From: JAHBNG01 sp039028975
GTDB lineage: Bacteria > Chloroflexota > Anaerolineae > Caldilineales > Caldilineaceae
Assembly (NCBI GenBank): GCA_039028975.1
Contig: JBCCHB010000190.1
Location: 1-29,237 of the forward strand
Length of the DNA: 29,237 nt
Direction of reading: 5' to 3'
The translations under genes were made by a program, and so were the position numbers. Under the pieces are notes generated by a model that was not told the origin of the DNA, did no database searches, and was given only the letters and a program-made list of their open reading frames with translations. Position 1 is the stretch's first letter, and every line of letters starts with the position of its first letter. Below are positions 8,370 through 14,901 of the stretch, in pieces.

Positions 8370-8939
8370 TTAGAACTGACTTATCCACTGGCCAAATTCG
8401 TAGGAGATGACGGCGGGATCTTCCAACAAGAGCGGAATATCGGGTGCATTGCCTGGCTCTATTTTGACATGCAAAAAGATGGGGCCAGCAATGACATCAA
8501 TGCTGGATAGTGCTCTTTGCAAGTCTTCTTTATCATCAATATGAAAGGTTACCAAACCAGCAGATTCAGCCATTGCAGCTAAGTTAACCCGGGTGGTATA
8601 GGTCACCTGACCACCCGTTGAAGCGTATGATTCATTATCGAGTACAACCAACAAAAGCTTACACGGGCTGTGGTAAGCAATGCTGGCTAATGAATTCAAA
8701 TTCATGAGGAGCGCTCCATCGCCTTCCAGTACCACTACTCGCTTTACGGCTGATTCCGATAGCGCTAACGCTAACCCCAAGCCAACTGAACTGGCAATCC
8801 CCATGGAATCTAAAATGTAGAGATGCTGCTCGGATCGGTGGATGGAGGCTAACTCCCGAGAAGTAGCACCACAGTTGGCGATGATAGGCTGATTGGGCAG
8901 ATGGTCCAGGATGAGGCGCATGGCTTCGATTCGGGTCAT
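8370..8939 (-). CDS. comE: ThDP-dependent decarboxylase beta subunit, sulfopyruvate/phosphonopyruvate type (ComE-like)
   Basis: This 189-residue protein is the pyrophosphate-binding half of a split thiamine-diphosphate decarboxylase. The ThDP motif begins with GDG (73-75) and ends with DNESY (101-105), where the family has NN or DN. The MGIAS segment near residue 46 and LLMNLNSLASIA are typical of ComE and of the C-terminal half of phosphonopyruvate decarboxylase. Length matches archaeal ComE (about 188). It lies 29 bases downstream of the alpha subunit on the same strand. Together they would convert sulfopyruvate to sulfoacetaldehyde, or phosphonopyruvate to phosphonoacetaldehyde; the sequence alone does not settle the substrate. 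No PEP mutase, phosphonatase or Xsc gene is in the window. Confidence 0.8.
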   Translation of the reverse strand: MTRIEAMRLILDHLPNQPIIANCGATSRELASIHRSEQHLYILDSMGIASSVGLGLALALSESAVKRVVVLEGDGALLMNLNSLASIAYHSPCKLLLVVLDNESYASTGGQVTYTTRVNLAAMAESAGLVTFHIDDKEDLQRALSSIDVIAGPIFLHVKIEPGNAPDIPLLLEDPAVISYEFGQWISQF

Positions 8940-8968
8940 GTCAGTCTCGCTCCCTCAATTTAGATGAG

Positions 8969-9472
8969 TCAATCAAGTTCCAAGAGGACAACTACTGGCC
9001 GATGGGTAATCAAGCCATGTTGATAGGCAAGCGGTAGACGGCGGCTCCACTCATCTGGAGGCAAAGACTGGTCTAGAGGGAATGTCTTAATATCCAGCGC
9101 GTCCAGCACAGCGGGTACATGTTCGGTGAAGTAGTGCATGGCCGAGTTAAATTCGGTCAGGCCACCACGGCGAGCAGAAAGGATCAATGCCGGAATGTGA
9201 TATGCTTTGGCAAACGTGGCCAGGACGCCGCTTGCATTACCAAACCCATTGTCCTGCATCATCAAAACTGGCTTTTTGCCACCCAAAACCAAACCACCTA
9301 AGACACCAATACCCTCCTCTTCTCGGGCCAAAGGCAGCTCGATTACATCCTCAGCCTGAGCAAAGTGCTCAATAATTGGCGCTAGCGGACCGCCTGGCAC
9401 ATGTAAAAAGTAGTCGATCTTGGCGGCTTCTAGACCATCTACCACCGCCTGTTGGTAAGGGCAGATTCTCAT
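8969..9472 (-). CDS. comD: ThDP-dependent decarboxylase alpha subunit, sulfopyruvate/phosphonopyruvate type (ComD-like)
   Basis: This 167-residue protein is the pyrimidine-binding (PYR) half of the split decarboxylase whose other half is encoded at 8370-8939. The segment ELPLAREEEGIGVLGG contains the Glu that activates the thiamine pyrimidine ring, and MMQDNGFGN is a hallmark of ComD and of the N-terminal half of phosphonopyruvate decarboxylase. Length matches archaeal ComD (about 169). The two halves are fused in Fom2/AepY-type enzymes but separate here. The ATG at 9472 has no strong ribosome binding site. The gene is transcribed away from the membrane-protein gene at 9603, and the 130-base gap should hold both promoters; none could be assigned. 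Confidence 0.8.
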   Translation of the reverse strand: MRICPYQQAVVDGLEAAKIDYFLHVPGGPLAPIIEHFAQAEDVIELPLAREEEGIGVLGGLVLGGKKPVLMMQDNGFGNASGVLATFAKAYHIPALILSARRGGLTEFNSAMHYFTEHVPAVLDALDIKTFPLDQSLPPDEWSRRLPLAYQHGLITHRPVVVLLELD

Positions 9473-9602
9473 GTACAGGTTCTACGCCCCTATTCGCTAT
9501 ATACTGCTGTTCGAGATCGATAGATAGACATCGTGTGACGGGTAACTTGAAAGATGCTGCGTTATCGCAAAGTTCGATACATATGATAGCATTGTCCACA
9601 CT

Positions 9603-10040
9603 ATGACCACTATTTTGTTTGTGGCCCAATTGACCACCACACTCTTCATGACAGGTGTAATCTGGATTGTCCAAATCGTCCACTATCCACTCTTTGCCAG
9701 GGTGGGACGTGATGGCTTTTCTGAGTACGAAAATTCCCATTCGTTTCTAATCACCTTTGTCGTAATGCCGCCCATGTTAGTAGAAATTGGCTCGGCGTTT
9801 TTTATGCTCTTTTTACGTTCACCACTAGTACCGGCTTGGTCGGCCTGGCTAGGATTTGCCCTCGTATTGCTCATTTGGCTATCAACCTTTTTTCTACAGG
9901 TTCCTCAGCATACCATTTTGGCATCTGGTTTTGATGATGCTGCACATCGCATTTTAGTGAGCAGCAACTGGGTAAGGACCGTGGCCTGGAGTCTGCGATC
10001 TGTTCTACTGCTGTGGCTGTTAACAAAATTATTGGGGTAA
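9603..10040 (+). CDS. Four-helix membrane protein of unknown function
   Basis: This 145-residue protein has four hydrophobic segments (about 4-26, 50-70, 77-97 and 120-142). Between the first two is a conserved-looking loop with VQIVHYPLFARVG and a YENSHS segment, which I recall from uncharacterised bacterial integral membrane proteins (DUF1772-like). No enzymatic motif can be named with confidence. It is transcribed divergently from comD and ends in front of a strong inverted repeat at 10042-10076. Function is unknown. Confidence 0.65.
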   Translation: MTTILFVAQLTTTLFMTGVIWIVQIVHYPLFARVGRDGFSEYENSHSFLITFVVMPPMLVEIGSAFFMLFLRSPLVPAWSAWLGFALVLLIWLSTFFLQVPQHTILASGFDDAAHRILVSSNWVRTVAWSLRSVLLLWLLTKLLG

Positions 10041-10041
10041 A

Positions 10042-10076
10042 CTTATGGTAAACAGATGCCCCCCTGTTACCATAAG
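10042..10076. terminator. Inverted repeat, probable transcription terminator
   Basis: CTTATGGTAAACAG (10042-10055) pairs with CTGTTACCATAAG (10064-10076), a 13-bp stem with one bulged A and a C-rich 8-base loop. It begins one base after the stop of the upstream membrane-protein gene and lies before the converging gene at 10137-10724. There is no T-run, so it may act as a stop for both strands or as an RNA-stabilising hairpin. Confidence 0.55.
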
Positions 10077-10136
10077 CTGGATACGACGGGCCGTGTGTTT
10101 TGAAGGCGCCGCGGCTCTTATTGCAGAAATGCTCGC

Positions 10137-10724
10137 CTATGGGACGAAGGCTGTGAATACAGAACCATTTATGTCAACGCACAATTCAAAAGGCGTACCG
10201 GTCAATGCAACCCACTGATTGCGCTGATTATTCATTCCTGGGTCGGAAAAAGTACCCAACATGCCCATGGTAGAACTGCTCACATAGATAAATTGTAAAT
10301 CGTAAGCAATGCTGTACCCAACGTTGTTGCTGTCATAAAATGGACCGTACGCAACGCCTTGGAATTGAAGCCATAAACCGTCTGCACGTGGTGGACAAGC
10401 ATAGTTCACAGGAAGATCATTCCCTGGTTGTACCCACTCATTGGGGTTGACGAGGGCTTCCTGCGTTGGTGCCCCATTATCAACTGAGACAATGGTTGCT
10501 TCAATTATTGGCGTAGCTGCTGGGGCTTGAGTGGCTACGATTACAACTGGCTTATCAGTTGGCGGAATAGGATCTTGCGGGGGATTCCCACCGATAAGAT
10601 TGGCCGCAGCAAGCGCGCCAATGAGACCAGCAATAGCCGTAATGATGGCAGCACAGCCTGTAAGAACGCCAGGAATTGTCGTCCAGAATGACTGTGCCCT
10701 GTTAGAATTTCCCGAATCTGACAT
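10137..10724 (-). CDS. Membrane-anchored protein of unknown function
   Basis: This 195-residue protein has a short polar N-terminus, one hydrophobic segment at about 19-45 (Ala/Ile/Gly-rich) and a Pro/Thr/Ala-rich linker (PPTDKP, TQAPAATP). A compact C-terminal domain of about 110 residues follows, with two cysteines (ACPPRADG and FELCVDINGS), so a disulfide is possible. The topology is that of an outward-facing domain tethered by an N-terminal anchor. Similar Thr-Pro linkers occur in the large protein at 4355. I do not recognise the domain. It is on the same strand as, and 210 bases downstream of, the DddP-like gene. Confidence 0.6.
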   Translation of the reverse strand: MSDSGNSNRAQSFWTTIPGVLTGCAAIITAIAGLIGALAAANLIGGNPPQDPIPPTDKPVVIVATQAPAATPIIEATIVSVDNGAPTQEALVNPNEWVQPGNDLPVNYACPPRADGLWLQFQGVAYGPFYDSNNVGYSIAYDLQFIYVSSSTMGMLGTFSDPGMNNQRNQWVALTGTPFELCVDINGSVFTAFVP

Positions 10725-10934
10725 GAATATCTATCCACATTTCAGTACATAGTAGACCACAACGATCTTGCCCATCAAGCATTGGTACTACTTATTGAAT
10801 CCAGTGCTATATCGGGTGATTACGACCTGCTGATACTTAGCTCCTTTTGAGAACCACAGAATTTCTTCGCATTATGAGAGAACAAAACATGCTTTTCAAA
10901 GCGATCGTCCTTCACTCCAAAGAAGCAATATGTA

Positions 10935-12266
10935 TTAGCTAAGCAAGCGCTCCTCATATGGATATTTGGTCAGCACCTCGTGCCCTGTCTCTGTGATCAG
11001 AATCTGATCTTCCAACTTAACACCAGGTCCACCTGAAATACGGCCTAGGTAGCTTTCAACGCAGATGACCATGCCCGGCTCTAGCACACCATCGTAGCCA
11101 AACGCTTCCCAAGTATTGGGGAAATAGATGGCGGGTGCTTCATCGCATAACCCAACGCCATGATATTGGACAGTATAGGTGCGATACTCATTTTGGTCAT
11201 ATTGGAGGGAGTGGTGGGTCAGTTCATGGTAAGTAAGACCAGGACGCAGCCACTCGGTGTTGCGTATGATCTGCTCGTGAGCCTTTTGAAAGATATCTTT
11301 TTGTTCGGGTGTGGGTGCTTGGTCACCACAGAGCCAGGAGCGAGACATATCCACACAGATTCCATAAGCACCAACTAGATCCGTGTCAAAACAGACCAGA
11401 TCACCACTCTCGATAATGCGGCTGCTGCATTCTTGATACCAAGGGTTGCAGCGCGGCCCAGACGCCATGAGTCGAGTCTCGATCCACTCACCACCACGTT
11501 TAATATTCCCGGCGTGAAGATAGCTCCAAAGCTCTTGCTCCATTAAACCAGGTTCCATTGCACCATGCATCACGCCAATTGCACTTTCGCAGGCGTGGAC
11601 CGCACAACGCATGGCCTTGATTTCCTCATTGCATTTGATCTCGCGGGCCAGCTCCATCACCTCTTCCCCATTGAAGATCTCAATGCCTTGGTCTTGGAGC
11701 GCCCAGATGCCCTGGTGATGGCAGCGGTCAATGGCCAACCGATTATTACCGCCACCATGAGTCCGTACAAGATCGGCAATCTCCCCAGCCCAAAGTTTGG
11801 CCTGCTCATCATAGCGATCCCCTGCGACAAAATAGAGCCAGGAGATTGCAGGGCGTGATTCGTCTACATTGGCACTGTGAGCGCTCAGAAAATCGCAGTG
11901 GCTAAATTCAAATTGTACAACTGGTCCCTCAGTAGGAACGAATGCATAGCGGGTGTGGTTATGCATAATCCAGACCTGCATGTTGGTCGAATCGGTCGCA
12001 TAACGCACGTTGAGCGGGTCGTAGAGGACAATTCCGGCATAGTCGAATTTGCGTAGATACTCACGTACCCGTTCCAGTCGGTAAGCGCGAATCTCATCCA
12101 TATTGGGTCGCTCTAAGCCGGCATCATCCCACTCACTAAAGGCTAACGGCCCCGGCCCTAAATCGTGCATATTGAGCGACTTGGCGTACTCAATTGTCTC
12201 TTGAGATGGTTTCTGTAGCGCACCGATCTTGGCTCGATGTTTGCCGACGATGATGTTGGTTGCCAT
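10935..12266 (-). CDS. M24-fold metalloenzyme resembling DMSP lyase DddP
   Basis: This 443-residue protein has a creatinase-like N-terminal domain and a pita-bread M24 catalytic domain. All six metal ligands are present: Asp294 and Asp296 (FDTDL), Asp306 (DMSRSW), His369, Glu404 (CVES) and Glu419 (KLEDQ). Beyond the generic M24 motifs it matches, from memory, the DMSP lyase DddP: DPLNVRYATDSTNMQVW, KRGGEWIETRL-ASGPR-NPW-QEC, GDQ-P-P, HGVGLCDE and LTKYP near the C-terminus, at nearly the same length (about 445). Tyr364 and Asp375 fall at the positions of the DddP active-site Tyr and Asp (5 before and 6 after the metal His). DddP cleaves dimethylsulfoniopropionate to DMS and acrylate. A Xaa-Pro dipeptidase-like role is the alternative. 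An AGAGGT lies about 10 bases upstream of the ATG. Confidence 0.8.
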   Translation of the reverse strand: MATNIIVGKHRAKIGALQKPSQETIEYAKSLNMHDLGPGPLAFSEWDDAGLERPNMDEIRAYRLERVREYLRKFDYAGIVLYDPLNVRYATDSTNMQVWIMHNHTRYAFVPTEGPVVQFEFSHCDFLSAHSANVDESRPAISWLYFVAGDRYDEQAKLWAGEIADLVRTHGGGNNRLAIDRCHHQGIWALQDQGIEIFNGEEVMELAREIKCNEEIKAMRCAVHACESAIGVMHGAMEPGLMEQELWSYLHAGNIKRGGEWIETRLMASGPRCNPWYQECSSRIIESGDLVCFDTDLVGAYGICVDMSRSWLCGDQAPTPEQKDIFQKAHEQIIRNTEWLRPGLTYHELTHHSLQYDQNEYRTYTVQYHGVGLCDEAPAIYFPNTWEAFGYDGVLEPGMVICVESYLGRISGGPGVKLEDQILITETGHEVLTKYPYEERLLS

Positions 12267-12591
12267 ATAAAGTGTACCTCTTATGGAATGGTGGTTAGAT
12301 TTTGACTTCTTGATACATCACATTAAGTGTCATAGCTGCTAAGGTCATTCCAAACATGATCAACTCAATTTTGAGCGATGACTTTCCCCTAATTTATGGC
12401 TTGCCGAATCTGTTCCAATTAAGCTTACCACATTAATGATGCCGCCCAGAATCTCTCAGCCAGTGAGATAATGAGGAATCAAGTCAGGCACGCTGAGTGT
12501 TACACCTTAAATAGACAAACAAATAGACTAACATGATCCGTGTCGAATCATTGTATCCCGCGGCCAATTTTCACAAAAACACAATAAGGGG
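12267..12591. other. Intergenic region, no gene seen
   Basis: No credible coding sequence is seen. Two direct copies of AAATAGAC lie at 12509-12516 and 12521-12528, 12 bases apart. This is the same 8-mer that forms the palindrome at 591-606. An 11-base repeat CACAAAAACAC occurs at 12572-12582 and again at 12600-12610, inside the promoter spacer that follows. Confidence 0.4.
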
Positions 12592-12620
12592 TTGACATAC
12601 ACAAAAACACGTGGTACTAT
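12592..12620 (+). promoter_or_regulatory. Sigma-70-type promoter
   Basis: A consensus -35 TTGACA (12592-12597) and a -10 TACTAT (12615-12620) are separated by exactly 17 bases. The spacer contains the second copy of the direct repeat CACAAAAACAC (12600-12610; first copy 12572-12582), which could be an activator or repressor site. Predicted transcription starts near 12627 and would run to the terminator at 12906-12936, giving an RNA of about 310 nt. Confidence 0.7.
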
Positions 12621-12681
12621 ATCTAAAATTCACATTTACATAGGAGTTTGTCCTACTCAACGCCAAAAGCTAAAACAGATC

Positions 12682-12876
12682 ATGAATACCCATTCAGCCA
12701 TCAAACAATTCGAAGAAAATCAAATCATTCCCCTTATTCGCAGCTCAATTCTGCGTATTTACCCCATTACTCTGTTGGCATTACCAGCCACCGAATGGCG
12801 CTTGCGTAATGATTTATGGTGGTTGCCACTCAATAAAGCTTTATGGTCCAGTAAAAGGAAAATTCGTTCAGGATAG
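12682..12876 (+). CDS. Small ORF of unknown function (64 codons)
   Basis: A 64-codon ORF (starts MNTHSAIKQFEENQ, ends KRKIRSG) fills most of the short unit between the promoter at 12592 and the terminator at 12906. It has a slightly hydrophobic middle (IYPITLLALPATEW) and a basic C-terminus. No ribosome binding site of normal spacing precedes the ATG; the nearest AGGAG is about 36 bases upstream, in a small TAGGA/TCCTA hairpin. The unit could therefore encode a small protein or be a non-coding RNA. I do not recognise it. Confidence 0.4.
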   Translation: MNTHSAIKQFEENQIIPLIRSSILRIYPITLLALPATEWRLRNDLWWLPLNKALWSSKRKIRSG

Positions 12877-12905
12877 CTTTTTCTTCCTGAAATCAGCATT
12901 TTCGC

Positions 12906-12936
12906 AAAGCGGGCCACTCTGGTCCGCTTTTTGTTT
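12906..12936 (+). terminator. Rho-independent terminator
   Basis: AAAGCGGGCCA (12906-12916) pairs with TGGTCCGCTTT (12920-12930). This gives an 11-bp stem with one G-U pair and a 3-base loop (CTC), followed by a T-rich run (12928-12936). It closes the unit started by the promoter at 12592 and insulates it from the tRNA cluster. Confidence 0.85.
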
Positions 12937-13042
12937 TCTAGAACAGAACCAAAAGCTTCATTAATGGTTCCATCTATACTCAGCTCCGTTTGAAAACAGG
13001 TGTTCAGTCTCTCTGTTAGCGCTTCAGAAAGCACCTGTTTCC

Positions 13043-13059
13043 AAAACGACCGCAGTATA
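13043..13059 (+). repeat. Left copy of 17-bp repeat flanking the tRNA cluster
   Basis: AAAACGACCGCAGTATA here matches 16 of 17 bases of the segment at 13717-13733. The two copies lie on either side of the five tRNAs in the same orientation. Just inside, GCAGTATAAATCTA is itself repeated in tandem (about 13052-13079). Just outside, AAACAGGTG and CACCTGTTT form an inverted repeat (about 12993-13040). This may mark the ends of an inserted segment. Confidence 0.5.
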
Positions 13060-13080
13060 AATCTAGCAGTATAAATCTAT

Positions 13081-13153
13081 ACGTGAGTAGCTCAATTGGT
13101 AGAGCAGCGGCCTCCAAAACCGTCGGTTGTGGGTTCGATTCCTGCCTCACGTG
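13081..13153 (+). tRNA. tRNA-Trp (CCA anticodon)
   Basis: A full cloverleaf is present: acceptor ACGTGAG/CTCACGT (7 pairs), D-stem GCTC/GAGC with GG in the loop, anticodon loop CTCCAAA (CCA) and T-loop TTCGATT. The anticodon stem has one C-A mismatch next to the loop and a G-T at the other end. Discriminator base is G73, as expected for Trp. The A1-U72 start is unusual for a bacterial tRNA-Trp. CCA is not encoded. Confidence 0.85.
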
Positions 13154-13177
13154 CCTAAGGAGTAAGTAGTTTGTTAA

Positions 13178-13251
13178 TGGTGGATAGCTCAGTTTGGTAG
13201 AGCATCACTCTGATACAGTGAAGGTCGTGGGTTCAATTCCCACTCCACCAA
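13178..13251 (+). tRNA. tRNA-Ile (GAT anticodon)
   Basis: The cloverleaf has acceptor TGGTGGA/TCCACCA, D-stem GCTC/GAGC, anticodon stem TCACT/AGTGA with loop CTGATAC (GAT), T-stem GTGGG/CCCAC with TTCAATT, and A73. All stems pair fully. The acceptor starts with U1-A72, and the T-loop has CAA in place of the usual CGA or CAA/G; both are uncommon in housekeeping tRNA-Ile(GAT), which usually lies in rRNA operons. Confidence 0.85.
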
Positions 13252-13272
13252 CTCGATCTAAGTATTTAATAA

Positions 13273-13344
13273 CAGGGTGAGGTGTATTCGGCAGCACACT
13301 ACCTTTGGGCGGTAGAGGACGGGGTTCGATTCCTCGCACCTTGA
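13273..13344 (+). tRNA. tRNA-Pro (TGG anticodon)
   Basis: Acceptor CAGGGTG pairs with CACCTTG, including the C1-G72 pair that is characteristic of bacterial tRNA-Pro. The anticodon stem CTACC/GGTAG is perfect and the loop TTTGGGC reads TGG. The T-arm is CGGGG/CCTCG with TTCGATT. The D-stem is weaker (GTGT/GCAC). Discriminator is A73. Confidence 0.85.
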
Positions 13345-13408
13345 CTTGGATCACTTGCTGCGGCGCAGGTGACCAGTATGGATACTTTATTTTCTGGAAT
13401 GGTCATAT

Positions 13409-13482
13409 GCACCAGTAGCCCAATTGGCAGAGGCATCGGTCTTAAAAACCGATTTGTACAGGTTCGAGTCCTGTCTGGTGTA
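13409..13482 (+). tRNA. tRNA with Leu anticodon (TAA) but short variable loop
   Basis: Acceptor GCACCAG pairs with CTGGTGT (G1-U72 wobble). The anticodon stem TCGGT/ACCGA is perfect, with loop CTTAAAA giving TAA (Leu, reads UUA). T-arm is ACAGG/CCTGT with TTCGAGT, discriminator A73. The D-arm GCC...GGC has 3 pairs. The variable region is only 5 bases (TTTGT), whereas normal tRNA-Leu is class II with a long extra arm. Similar short-armed Leu(TAA) genes are, as I recall, found in phage tRNA sets. Confidence 0.8.
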
Positions 13483-13521
13483 CTGCCGTAACCTAATTTT
13501 CTGGTTTAGCCTCAACAGTAA

Positions 13522-13595
13522 GCCGACGTGGCGGAATTGGCATACGCAACGCACTCAAAATGCGTTTTTTGAGAGTTCGAGTCTCTCCGTCGGTA
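13522..13595 (+). tRNA. tRNA with Leu anticodon (CAA) but short variable loop
   Basis: Acceptor GCCGACG pairs with CGTCGGT (G1-U72 wobble). The anticodon stem ACGCA/TGCGT is perfect with loop CTCAAAA, giving CAA (Leu, reads UUG). T-arm is GAGAG/CTCTC with TTCGAGT, discriminator A73. The D-arm (GCGGAATTGGCATACGC) is Leu-like, yet the variable region is just TTTTT, so the class II extra arm is missing. This is the second such tRNA in the cluster. Confidence 0.8.
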
Positions 13596-13687
13596 CACTA
13601 TCTCTTCACGGTCACTTGCGACCATTGGCAATCAGCAGACCGAAAACGACTGACAACACGAATGCTTCATCATGCCATGATTCTTGG

Positions 13688-13707
13688 CTAGTACAGCGCG
13701 GCCTAAA
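13688..13707 (+). repeat. Dispersed 20-bp repeat, copy 1
   Basis: CTAGTACAGCGCGGCCTAAA recurs at 28448-28467 with one difference, some 14.7 kb away in the same orientation. Both lie in intergenic DNA near regulator genes. It may be the end of a small mobile element or a repeated regulatory sequence. No function can be assigned. Confidence 0.6.
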
Positions 13708-13716
13708 GAAAATTTG

Positions 13717-13733
13717 AAAACGACCACAGTATA
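13717..13733 (+). repeat. Right copy of 17-bp repeat flanking the tRNA cluster
   Basis: AAAACGACCACAGTATA matches 13043-13059 at 16 of 17 positions. It lies 10 bases after dispersed-repeat copy 1 and is followed by a small GCATT-GAT-AATGC hairpin (13734-13746) just before the end of the converging merR-type gene. Confidence 0.5.
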
Positions 13734-13747
13734 GCATTGATAATGCA

Positions 13748-14173
13748 CTAATCAGATTGATGCATCTCCATTGCCTCCAAAATGGGACACTCGCTAGTCG
13801 GGCCTTCACCTCCGCAGAGATCGATTAGGTGAGCTAGCGCATCACGCATCTGCTGCAAAGCCAGGATCTTGGCATCGATTTGGGCTACCTTATTCTTGGC
13901 CCGCCGGTGCACTTCACCGGCCTGGGCATTTTCATCGACCCGTAACGCCAGTAATTCCTTGATCTCCCCTAATGTAAACCCCAACTCCTGGGCACCTTTG
14001 ATGAAATGGAGCCGACTAACGCTCTCTGGCTCATAGACACGGTATCCCGAGTCGCGGCGCGGAGGTTCAGGCAATAAACCCTGTCGCTCATAGTAACGCA
14101 ACGTCTCCACATTAACCCCAGCGGCTTTGGCCAACTGGCCAGATGTCATACCTGATACGGTTTCTGCATCCAT
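13748..14173 (-). CDS. MerR-family metal-type transcriptional regulator
   Basis: This 141-residue MerR-family regulator has an N-terminal winged HTH (SGQLAKAAGVNVETLRYYERQGLLP) with the RYYE signature, a coiled-coil dimerisation helix (about 80-118) and a C-terminal metal loop with Cys120 and Cys129 (LCGGEGPTSECPILEA). The two-Cys CPILEA loop is typical of the ZntR/PbrR/MerR group. The third Cys at the start of the dimer helix, used by Hg-MerR and ZntR, is replaced (ENAQAGE), so the metal cannot be named. The ATG at 14173 is chosen because GGAGGA stands 4 bases before it; an upstream ATG at 14185 overlaps that site. It is divergent to the truncated substrate-binding gene and the first G3E GTPase. 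No promoter with the long MerR-type spacer could be found. Confidence 0.85.
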   Translation of the reverse strand: MDAETVSGMTSGQLAKAAGVNVETLRYYERQGLLPEPPRRDSGYRVYEPESVSRLHFIKGAQELGFTLGEIKELLALRVDENAQAGEVHRRAKNKVAQIDAKILALQQMRDALAHLIDLCGGEGPTSECPILEAMEMHQSD

Positions 14174-14471
14174 AAAGTCCTCCATCTCTACACATAGCTT
14201 TATCCAAAACTTTTACTCGTTTTAATCGCAGCACGTTGGCTACGACAAAACACGCAAAATCAGAAACTCCATTGTCTCCGCCGGTTGAATTGGGCGAAGA
14301 TTAGTCTTGGCAATTCTCTCTTTGTCGTGCAACCAAATAGCGGTAGGACATGAGTCACTCAGCCCCTCATTTGTATTCTCATTCTATATCAAAGTTACTC
14401 TGCAATCACCTTTGCTTCCCAATATTATACTCTATGTGGCCAGAAAGAGCGCCGAGCTAAGCACCAGCAAC

Positions 14472-14858
14472 ATGGCTCGACTTAGCAATTTTCTATTTCT
14501 CTTTAGACTTCATTTTGCTATAGATTCAACTATACCCACTGTAAATGAGCAACATGAATCAACCCAAACAATTGGGACACCATCAACGACTAGTCCGTGC
14601 CCCCTTTTCGATCCTATTCCTAGCTGCACCATGCCTGTACCGACAGCCCAAGAGGCGACATCGACCACACCAGCAGCGGAAATGAACTCTCCATCGACCT
14701 TTGGCAACGATACATTCACTGAAATCTTACAAGGCTGTGTTGAATCTTACGTTCCCGCCGTCAACTATTTCTCTGATAAGGTCAAGGCACAATATACTGC
14801 GTAATGGAGCGTCACCGAGTATAATCACTATAAAGTCATCACGGTCGACTCTACCTAG
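14472..14858 (+). pseudogene. Truncated ABC transporter substrate-binding lipoprotein (TroA-like), pseudogene
   Basis: The frame from ATG 14472 encodes a poor N-terminal hydrophobic stretch, a Thr/Pro/Ala-rich linker and then FTEILQGCVESYVPAVNYF, SDKVKAQYTA. After a TAA at 14802-14804 the same frame continues with WSVTEYNHYKVITVDST before another stop at 14856. The cysteine followed by Y-P-x-VNYF-DKV and then a YNHYKVITV strand matches, from memory, the start of TroA-like iron/cobalamin-type binding proteins, which normally run for about 300 more residues. The gene is therefore broken by a nonsense codon and lacks its domain body. It ends 43 bases before the first G3E GTPase. The family match is an inference. 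Confidence 0.5.
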
Positions 14859-14901
14859 CTCCAACGCGCCGCAGACAATGACAAACCAAACAGAGGAAAT
14901 T

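Noticed and set aside
8283..8510. 75-codon plus-strand ORF overlapping comE
   Set aside because: It overlaps the end of comE in antisense and has no recognisable features.
14701..14901. N-terminal extension of G3E copy 1 to 14701
   Set aside because: The extension overlaps the broken binding-protein fragment in another frame, and the conserved start shared by copies 1-3 lies at 14902 or 14878.
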